Source: Massilia glaciei (GTDB taxonomy: Bacteria; Pseudomonadota; Gammaproteobacteria; Burkholderiales; Burkholderiaceae_D). Taken from it: a stretch of 39,420 bases of DNA. The notes beneath the pieces are model-generated. The model saw nothing but the letters and a program-made list of their open reading frames with translations, made no database searches and was not told where the DNA came from. Where the stretch lies: positions 1 to 39,420 of the forward strand of contig NZ_PXWF02000312.1 in the NCBI RefSeq assembly GCF_003011895.2, written 5' to 3'. Of this stretch, positions 30,835 to 36,996 are shown in pieces (the stretch's first letter is position 1; each line of letters opens with the position of its first letter). The translations under genes were made by a program, and so were the position numbers.

Positions 30835-31814
30835 GGCGTGGCCGGATTGGTCGCCACGATGAACAGCTCGGCGCCGGTCAGCGCCCGCAACTGGCGCCGC
30901 ATAGCCGACGGTACCGTGAATGTGTCGCCCGCCCTCAGGGTCACTTCATCCCCCGCGTCGTTGCTCCATGAGACTTCGCCGGCCTGCACCAGCAGCACTT
31001 CGGGCCCGCTGCGCGTGTACAGCGGGGTGGCCGCGCCGGCGTCGAAGGACAGCTTGCGCAGGCCGAAATGGTGCGGCGGCGCGATCTGCGCCTGCGCGCC
31101 GTCCGCCTCGCTGTTGCTGATGACGACGGTTTCGCGGTTCGCCCCGGCGCCGAGGAAGGCGCCCGGCATGGGCTGCGCCGCCGCGCCGCGCGCCACGTTG
31201 AGCGACATTTCGGACGCGAGGGGCGCGCGGATGTGCGCGATCTCGCCGCGCGGGGATGGATGGACGACGGCCGCGCCGGCGGGGATCTGCTCGCCCTCGG
31301 TGGTGTCGATCAGGCGTCCGCTCTCGAGCAGCACCAGCCCGTAGCCGGCCGCCTTCTCGATGACGTGCGGGGCCCAGTGGACGCGGCCGGGATCGTCCCC
31401 GCCCAGCACCGCGAACATGAAGCCCATGCCGTCGCCCACGTTTTCGAAACCGCGGAACACATCGGTCGGAATCGAGATCGTGTCGCCCGGTACCAGGAAG
31501 ACTTCGCCCGCGTCGCCATGTTCGCCCCAGAAAAACCGCCAGCGCCCGGTGTGGATGACGAATACCTCGGCCGTCGTGTGGCTGTGCAGCGAATTGGTGC
31601 AGCCGGGCGGCTGGCGCGCCGCGCCGATGTTGAAGCCGTGCGGCTCGGTGATGTGCACATGCTGGTGCGGATTTTCGGCGACGCCGGGGCCGATGATGGT
31701 GAAATTCTCCTTCTGGTCGCTGCCCGGGCTGCGCGCATCGATGAAGGCGTTGGTGCAGGGGCGCAGTTCTTCGTAGCGTACCAGGCGCTCGCGCAGGGAG
31801 GGGGAAAGTGGCAC
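30831..31814 (-). CDS. Two-domain cupin protein
   Basis: 327 residues, bicupin. Domain 1 (about 45-170) has ENPHQHVHITEPHGFNIGAA and the metal motif LHSHTTAEVFVIHTGRWRFF (HxH...E), then VPGDTISIPTDVFRGFENVG where the usual last His is Arg or Phe. Domain 2 (about 215-325) has PLYTRSGPEVLLVQAGEVSW and LRAGDTFTVPSAMRRQLRAL and lacks the His ligands. Bicupins include dioxygenases, sugar isomerases and binding proteins. The start is GTG 31814 with AAGGA 7 bases upstream; longer frames run through the SDR gene in another frame. It lies 17 bases after the SDR gene and overlaps the hydrolase gene, so it is within the operon. Confidence 0.85.
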   Translation of the reverse strand: MPLSPSLRERLVRYEELRPCTNAFIDARSPGSDQKENFTIIGPGVAENPHQHVHITEPHGFNIGAARQPPGCTNSLHSHTTAEVFVIHTGRWRFFWGEHGDAGEVFLVPGDTISIPTDVFRGFENVGDGMGFMFAVLGGDDPGRVHWAPHVIEKAAGYGLVLLESGRLIDTTEGEQIPAGAAVVHPSPRGEIAHIRAPLASEMSLNVARGAAAQPMPGAFLGAGANRETVVISNSEADGAQAQIAPPHHFGLRKLSFDAGAATPLYTRSGPEVLLVQAGEVSWSNDAGDEVTLRAGDTFTVPSAMRRQLRALTGAELFIVATNPATP

Positions 31815-31831
31815 GGTGGATCCTTTACTGT

Positions 31832-32596
31832 TCAAGCGAGTGGGCGTCCGCCGTCGACGGCGATGACGGTGCCCGTGGAAAATGTGAGGTGGGTGGCCAC
31901 GGCGGAGATGGCGCGCGCGATCTCCTCCGGCTCGGCCAGCCGTTGTAAGGGCGTGCGCGCGGCCTGGCTGTCGCGCCAGGCGGCGTCCATGCCGCGCACG
32001 AAATCGGTGTCGACCAGGCCGGGCGCCACCGAAACCACCCGGATCGCCGGCGCCAGCGCGCGCGCGAGCGACTTGGTCATGTTGTCGAGCGCCGCCTTGG
32101 AGGCGCAGTACATGATGTTGCTGCCCATGGCGGACGAGGCGGCGATCGACGAGATGTTGACCACCAGGCCGTCGCGGTTGGCGCACAGCAGCGGGCGCAG
32201 GGCCCGCACCGCGGCCAGCGGCCCGCGCACATTGGTCGCCAGGATGTCGTCGATCAGGGCGTCGTCGAGCCCATCGAGGTCCGCGTGTTCGACGAAGCGC
32301 GTGGTCCCGGCGCAATTGACCAGGATATCGAGGCGGCCGGCGGTGGCGGCGATCTGCCCGGCCAGCGTGGCCAGGGCGGCGCTGTCGGTGACGGGCGCCG
32401 CGGCGGCCAGATGGCCGCGCTCGGGGCAGGGCAGGGCCGCGGCCACGGCGCGGGCGGCGTCGGCCGAACGGTGGTAGCCGACGTAGACCTGCGCGCCCCC
32501 GCTGGCCAGCTCATGGCAAATCGCCCGGCCCAGGCCGCCGGCGCCGCCCGTCACCAGGGCGACCTTGCCGGCGAGCGGCAAGTGTTGGCCTGTCAT
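31832..32596 (-). CDS. Short-chain dehydrogenase/reductase of the HisD-like operon
   Basis: 254 residues, classical SDR: cofactor motif [12 protein letters not shown] (as VNCAGTTRF), NISSIAAS with the catalytic Ser, YCASK with Tyr and Lys, and [22 protein letters not shown] after strand 2 suggests NADP preference (Arg in place of an acid). The end [14 protein letters not shown] is normal. The start codon overlaps the stop of the HisD-like gene (ATGA 32596-32593). Together the two provide two successive or parallel oxidations of alcohols in the pathway, as in other catabolic operons that pair an SDR with a HisD-like enzyme. Substrate unknown. Confidence 0.9.
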   Translation of the reverse strand: MTGQHLPLAGKVALVTGGAGGLGRAICHELASGGAQVYVGYHRSADAARAVAAALPCPERGHLAAAAPVTDSAALATLAGQIAATAGRLDILVNCAGTTRFVEHADLDGLDDALIDDILATNVRGPLAAVRALRPLLCANRDGLVVNISSIAASSAMGSNIMYCASKAALDNMTKSLARALAPAIRVVSVAPGLVDTDFVRGMDAAWRDSQAARTPLQRLAEPEEIARAISAVATHLTFSTGTVIAVDGGRPLA

Positions 32597-33870
32597 TTGG
32601 ACATCCGCCGCACGCGGATATCGGCCTGCTCCTTGTGGCCGGCGAAGTGCTCCAGCGCGCACAGGCGCGAACAGTATTGGCCGATCATGACCGACGCCTC
32701 GTCGGTCAGCACGCGCTGGTAGGTGTGGGTCTTGATGAACTTGCCGACCCACAGGCCGCCCGTGTAGCGTCCCGCGCCGTTGGTGGGCAGGGTGTGGTTG
32801 GTGCCGATGACCTTGTCGCCGTACGAGACATTGGTGCGGTGGCCCAGAAAGGCGGCGCCGTAGTTGGTCATGCGCGCGAGGAACCAGTCCGGGTCGCGCG
32901 TCATCACCTGCACGTGCTCGGAGCAGATGCGCTCGGACTCGGCCAGCATCTCCTCGTCGCTGTCGCACAGGATGATCTGCCCGTACTCGTTCCAGGCCAC
33001 GCTGGCGACGTCGCGCGTGGACAGGCGCTCGAGCACCTTCTCGATCTGGCCGGGCAGCTCGGCGGCCAGCTTGGCGCTGGTGGTCACGCACACCGCCGGC
33101 GAATTCGGTCCGTGCTCGGCCTGGCCGAGCAAGTCGACGGCGACCAGTTCGGCGTCGACCGTGTCGTCGCAGATGACCATGGTTTCGGTGGGGCCGGCGA
33201 ACAGGTCGATGCCGACCCGGCCGAACAGCTGGCGCTTGGCCTCGGCCACGTAGGCGTTGCCGGGGCCGACCAAAAAGTCGACCGGCTCGACGCTGTCGGT
33301 GCCCAGCGCCATCATGGCGACCGCCTGCACGCCGCCGACGACATAAATCTCGTCGGCGCCGGCCATGGCCATCGCGGCCACGATGGCGGCGGCCGGTTTG
33401 CCCTGGTAGGGCGGGGCGCAGGCGATGACGCGCTTGACGCCCGCCACCTTGGCCGTCAGCACCCCCATGTGCGCGGACGCGAGCAGCGGATATTTGCCGC
33501 CCGGGACATAGCAGCCGACGGAGTTCATGGGGATGTTGCGGTGGCCGAGCACCACGCCGGGCAGGGTTTCGACCTCGACGTCGCGCATCGACAGCATCTG
33601 GACCTGGGCGAAGCGCTTGATCTGGGCCTGCGCGAAGCGGATGTCGTCGAGCGCCTGGGCCGGCAGCGAGGCGATGCATTCGTCGATCTGGGCCTGGGTC
33701 AGGCGCAGCGACTCGGGTGCCCATTTGTCGAATTTTTCGGAGTATTCGCGCACGGCGGCGTCGCCGCGCGTTTCGATGTCGCTCAGGATGGCGGTGACCG
33801 TGGCCTGCACCTGGTTGTCGATGTCGCGCTTTTGGTCTGCTGGCTTGCCCTGCTTGAGGTACCGGATCAT
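32593..33870 (-). CDS. Histidinol-dehydrogenase-like, NAD-dependent alcohol dehydrogenase (HpsN-type)
   Basis: 425 residues. It keeps the HisD zinc and catalytic residues: Gln and His in LGQAEHG, the Glu-His pair in SEHVQVM, Asp in [15 protein letters not shown] and His in [10 protein letters not shown]. The sequence is of the catabolic group, with [59 protein letters not shown] and [20 protein letters not shown], as in sulfopropanediol dehydrogenase HpsN, rather than histidine-biosynthetic HisD. No his genes are nearby. It probably oxidises a primary alcohol to an acid in two steps. ATG 33870 has GGGAG 8 bases upstream; operator O5 lies 60-75 bases before it. First gene of the operon. Confidence 0.9.
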   Translation of the reverse strand: MIRYLKQGKPADQKRDIDNQVQATVTAILSDIETRGDAAVREYSEKFDKWAPESLRLTQAQIDECIASLPAQALDDIRFAQAQIKRFAQVQMLSMRDVEVETLPGVVLGHRNIPMNSVGCYVPGGKYPLLASAHMGVLTAKVAGVKRVIACAPPYQGKPAAAIVAAMAMAGADEIYVVGGVQAVAMMALGTDSVEPVDFLVGPGNAYVAEAKRQLFGRVGIDLFAGPTETMVICDDTVDAELVAVDLLGQAEHGPNSPAVCVTTSAKLAAELPGQIEKVLERLSTRDVASVAWNEYGQIILCDSDEEMLAESERICSEHVQVMTRDPDWFLARMTNYGAAFLGHRTNVSYGDKVIGTNHTLPTNGAGRYTGGLWVGKFIKTHTYQRVLTDEASVMIGQYCSRLCALEHFAGHKEQADIRVRRMSK

Positions 33871-33916
33871 TCTGGCTGCTCCCGATGTGGTTGGGTTGGT
33901 TGAGTTGGTAGGGCCT

Positions 33917-33945
33917 ATTATTCGCCGAACTGACTTCGAATGCAA
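33917..33945 (-). promoter_or_regulatory. Operator O5 and promoter of the HisD-like operon
   Basis: On the minus strand the operator TTGCATTCGAAGTCAG (33945-33930) begins with a weak -35 (TTGCAT), and AATAAT (33922-33917), one base from the -10 consensus, follows after a 17-bp spacer. As at O1, repressor binding would cover the -35 box. Confidence 0.68.
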
Positions 33946-34018
33946 ACAATTTTTTGCGCAGCTTCTTTGGTAATCATCGAGGATCCTGTTTCTATGGTTG
34001 GAATTTTGTCACAAAAGA

Positions 34019-34034
34019 ATGCATTCGCAGTCTT
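34019..34034. promoter_or_regulatory. Operator-like site O9 between O5 and O6
   Basis: ATGCATTCGCAGTCTT matches the reverse complement of the operator at 12 of 16 positions, including TGCATTCG and AGTC. It lies midway in the divergent gap between the HisD-like operon and the GH1 gene, so it could join O5 and O6 in a loop. A run of eight G follows (34044-34051). Confidence 0.45.
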
Positions 34035-34194
34035 GGCGATCAAGGGGGGGGCGCGCCACATGGCGGCCTGTCGGAGTTGCCGGTTGCCCGTCCCGATGCG
34101 CTAGCCCGTGCCAGCGCTTGTCGAGCGCGGGAGCCAGCTGCTGGCCCGGCGTCCGAACTGCGGGCAGCAAGCCGCTGGCGTTCAACGTGTTTTG

Positions 34195-34210
34195 TTGACT
34201 TCGGATGCAA
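34195..34210 (+). promoter_or_regulatory. Operator O6 of the GH1 gene
   Basis: TTGACTTCGGATGCAA, one base different from O1, 108 bases before the GH1 start codon. The region after it is AT-rich and contains TTGTATATTAAAG (34240-34252), a possible -10 area, but no certain -35/-10 pair. Confidence 0.75.
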
Positions 34211-34317
34211 TTTTATGTTCATTTTTTTGTTTCTGCGTTGTATATTAAAGATGAGATACACATACGCATCCGCAGTCAAACAAGGGCCGCGCCGACAGCG
34301 GGGCCAGAAAGGCAGCC

Positions 34318-35664
34318 ATGAGCACATCACGCAGGCAGGTCATCGGAGGTTTTGGGGCGGCACTCATCGCGGGCCAGGGGTTCGCCTCCTCGGCCGCGCC
34401 GGGCAAGGCCTCCGCCTCCGCCAAACAGGCCTGGCCGGCCGGCTTTGTCTGGGGGGTGGCCACCGCCGCCCACCAGATCGAGGGCAATAACGTCAACAGC
34501 GACTACTGGGTGCTCGAGCACGCGCGCGGGAGCAAATTCAAGGACCAGTCCGGCGACGCCTGCGACAGCTGGAACCGCTGGCGCGAGGACGTGGACCTGG
34601 TGCATGGCATGGGCTTGACGGCGTACCGGTTTTCGGTCGAATGGGCGCGCATCGAGCCGGAGCGGGGCCACTTTTCGGAAGCCGCGCTGGGCCACTACCG
34701 GCGCATGTGTCTGCGCTGCCGCGAAGTGGGCATCATGCCGATCGTCACCTTCCACCATTTTACCAGCCCGCGCTGGGTGGCCGTGATGGGTGGTTTCGAG
34801 AACCCGGCGGTGGCCAGCCTGTTCGCCCGCTACTGCGAGCGGACCGCGCGCGCGCTCGGCGACCTGATCGGGGCCGCCTGCACCATGAACGAACCGAACG
34901 CGCAGGTGACCTCTTACGTCATGCGCGGCTACCAGCCGTATCCCGGCGAGGCGAACGTGGCCGCCGAAGCGGCGCGCTCGCTCGGCGCCGAGCGCTTCGC
35001 GGCCTACTTCCTGGGCGATGCGTTGAAGGCGCGCGATGGCTGCCTCAAGGCCCACGTGCTGGCGACGCAGGCGATCAAGTCGGTCGTGCCCGGGCTGAAG
35101 GTCGGCCTCACGCTAGCGCTGCAGGATTTGCTGCCCGGCCCAGGCGGCGCCGAGCTGCACCGGCGCGTTTTCGACGAGGCGCGGGGCCCGTTCTACGAGG
35201 CCGCCGGCGCCGACGACTTCGTCGGCGTGCAGCCGTATATGCGCCTGCGCACGGGGCCGGACGGCTACCTGCCGGCGCCGGCGGGGGTGCCGCTCAACCG
35301 CTACGGCGCCGATGCCTCGCCCGACGTGCTCGGCGCGGTGGTGCGCGAGGCGCACCGCCATTGCAAGGCGCCGATCCTGGTCTCCGAGCATGGCATCGAC
35401 ACCATCGACGACCGCCAAAGGAGCGTCCATCTCGAAGCCTCGGTGGCGGTGCTCGCCCAATGCGTGGCCGAGGGCCTGCCGGTGCTCGGCTACCTTCACT
35501 GGAGCCTGCTCGACAATTTCGAGTGGAGCTCGGGCTACGAGCCGCGGTTTGGACTGGTCGCGGTCGACCGGAAGAGCTTTGTGCGCACCCCGAAGCCGAG
35601 CGCGAAGGCGTTTCGGGACATCGTGGCCGGCGCCGGCGCCAAGCGTGGGCGCAATCGTATGTGA
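34318..35664 (+). CDS. Exported GH1 beta-glycosidase with Tat signal
   Basis: 448 residues. The N-terminus TSRRQVIGGFGAALIAGQGF is a twin-arginine signal (SRRxVI), so the folded enzyme should act in the periplasm. The GH1 barrel begins WPAGFVWGVATAAHQIEGNN, followed by YRFSVEWARIEPERG, TFHHFTSPRW, and the acid/base Glu192 in CTMNEPNAQ. The nucleophile Glu357 is in LVSEHGIDT, where most GH1 enzymes have (I/V)TENG. It ends YLHWSLLDNFEWSSGYEPRF and GLV. The family removes beta-linked glucose, galactose or related sugars from glycosides. A ribosome site (AAAGG) precedes ATG 34318, and O6 lies upstream, placing the enzyme in the LacI regulon. Confidence 0.93.
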   Translation: MSTSRRQVIGGFGAALIAGQGFASSAAPGKASASAKQAWPAGFVWGVATAAHQIEGNNVNSDYWVLEHARGSKFKDQSGDACDSWNRWREDVDLVHGMGLTAYRFSVEWARIEPERGHFSEAALGHYRRMCLRCREVGIMPIVTFHHFTSPRWVAVMGGFENPAVASLFARYCERTARALGDLIGAACTMNEPNAQVTSYVMRGYQPYPGEANVAAEAARSLGAERFAAYFLGDALKARDGCLKAHVLATQAIKSVVPGLKVGLTLALQDLLPGPGGAELHRRVFDEARGPFYEAAGADDFVGVQPYMRLRTGPDGYLPAPAGVPLNRYGADASPDVLGAVVREAHRHCKAPILVSEHGIDTIDDRQRSVHLEASVAVLAQCVAEGLPVLGYLHWSLLDNFEWSSGYEPRFGLVAVDRKSFVRTPKPSAKAFRDIVAGAGAKRGRNRM

Positions 35665-35725
35665 GGCGGGCGCCGCGCGGCATCGACCGGCGCGGCACCG
35701 CGCGGGCGGCGCGGGCGGCTGGCCG

Positions 35726-36490
35726 TCAGGCCGGCGCCGCGATCTTGCTCATCAGGGCGCGCGCGCCATCGATCATGAACTGCTGGTCCGAGGCCAGCAG
35801 AAACAGGGTGGCGCCTTTGCGCTGCCAGTCGGCGCAGTTTTCGCCGCCCGGCACAAACATGCCCACCGCCTTGCCGTGACGCCGTCCGGCCGCGCAAATT
35901 TGATCAACCGCGTCGATCACGATCGGGGCGAGCGGACTGGTCGCGCCCAGCGATAGTGTCAGGTCCATGCGGCCGACGAACAGGCAGTCGATGCCCTTGG
36001 TGGCGGCGATCGCATCGAGATTGGGCAGCGCTTCGCGGTCTTCGATCTGGGCAATGACCGTGGTGGTGGCGGCGCTGTCGCGCAGATGCTGAGCCATCGT
36101 TTTGGTGGTGTAGCCCGCGGCCCGGCTCGATCCGGCGTAACCCCGACCGCCATTGCCATAATGCGATAGTCGCACGCCTTCGGCCGCCTGCTCGCCGGTG
36201 ATCACATGCGGCAGTACCACGCCCGTGGCGCCGGAGTCGAGCGCAGTTAGGATCTCGCCGGCGGTGCCGGTCTGGACCCGCACCAGCGCCGGCATGCCGG
36301 CGGCGCGCAAGGCCGCCAGGCAGCTGTCGAGTTCCATGCGCCCGAACGGGGCGTGTTCTGCGTCGATGCACACGCACGCGAGCGGCGTAAGTCCCAGCAC
36401 CTCGCACACGATGGCAGACGGTGTTTTGAGGAAGGTGCCCATCATCGGTTCGCCATGGCGCAGGCGCTCTCGGAAATTCGGGGTGGTCAT
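35726..36490 (-). CDS. HpcH/HpaI-family class II aldolase
   Basis: 254 residues. A metal-dependent aldolase of the HpaI/GarL type, which releases pyruvate (or a related oxoacid) from a 4-hydroxy-2-oxoacid. Motifs are MMGTFLKTPS, VCIDAEHAPFG with the catalytic His, ALVRVQTG with the substrate Arg, SGATGVVLPHV, the metal ligands Glu in IAQIEDREAL and Asp in FVGRMDLTLSLG, and GKAVGMFVPGG. All family ligands are present, so it should be active. GAGGATC lies 7 bases before ATG 36490. Upstream are operators O7 and O8. It could provide the last, carbon-carbon cleaving step of the LacI-controlled pathway. Confidence 0.91.
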   Translation of the reverse strand: MTTPNFRERLRHGEPMMGTFLKTPSAIVCEVLGLTPLACVCIDAEHAPFGRMELDSCLAALRAAGMPALVRVQTGTAGEILTALDSGATGVVLPHVITGEQAAEGVRLSHYGNGGRGYAGSSRAAGYTTKTMAQHLRDSAATTTVIAQIEDREALPNLDAIAATKGIDCLFVGRMDLTLSLGATSPLAPIVIDAVDQICAAGRRHGKAVGMFVPGGENCADWQRKGATLFLLASDQQFMIDGARALMSKIAAPA

Positions 36491-36559
36491 GTTTGATCCT
36501 CGCAGGGTCGGGTTAATAGTGGCGGTTCACCTAAGTATATCTGATCGGCATGCAATGGA

Positions 36560-36575
36560 GTGCATTCGACTGCAA
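36560..36575 (-). promoter_or_regulatory. Operator O7 of the aldolase gene
   Basis: Plus-strand GTGCATTCGACTGCAA, an inverted repeat TGCA(TTCGAC)TGCA, 70 bases before the aldolase start. Its arms are closer to the ideal palindrome than those of O1. Confidence 0.65.
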
Positions 36576-36659
36576 CCAGAGAAAATGCCATTGCGCTCGA
36601 TTTTTCATCAAGATTTAGGCGAAAGTCATTCGGGGAATAACACCCATGTGCGGGAATTT

Positions 36660-36675
36660 GAAAATTCGAATGCAA
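36660..36675 (-). promoter_or_regulatory. Operator O8 of the aldolase gene
   Basis: Plus-strand GAAAATTCGAATGCAA, with the TTCGAATGCAA half intact, exactly 100 bases from O7 (start to start). Confidence 0.6.
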
Positions 36676-36996
36676 TACCGTGGAGCGGGGCGCCGGCAGG
36701 AACCCAATCAGCGCCGGAAGCAACAAGATCAGTGCCGTCACTGCTGCCCGATGCGCAGTGAGTGTATAGGGATTAAGGTGGTGTTGAAGCAATAAAGCGG
36801 TGTCCCGACCGTCGACGCCCCTGGTTTTCGAACCTCTCCAGACTGCCAGCGAGGCGTAGCGGCGCCCACATTAGGCATGGCGGGCGGCGGCGCCACCAGT
36901 ATGGGGCCGCAACGCTCCGGCTCCCGGGGTCGTTGGTTTTGACGATATGTTCCGCTTCAACCGCGAACCCAGCCCCGCAAACCATGGTGCCCAAGA
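36676..36996. other. Intergenic stretch beyond the aldolase operators
   Basis: I see no supported gene between O8 and the protease stop codon. Short open frames exist on the minus strand but have no ribosome site or family features. No terminator with a T-run is evident for the protease gene. Confidence 0.5.

Noticed and set aside
32593-33870. Histidine biosynthesis gene hisD
   Set aside because: The sequence is of the catabolic HpsN-like group and it sits in a catabolic operon with no his genes.
30130-33870. A sulfopropanediol degradation operon
   Set aside because: Only the HisD-like gene resembles HpsN; no sulfolactate lyase, sulfite exporter or sulfonate transporter is present.
36773-36994. 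A 73-codon frame on the minus strand beyond the protease gene
   Set aside because: No ribosome site, low-complexity Arg/Pro-rich end and no recognisable domain.
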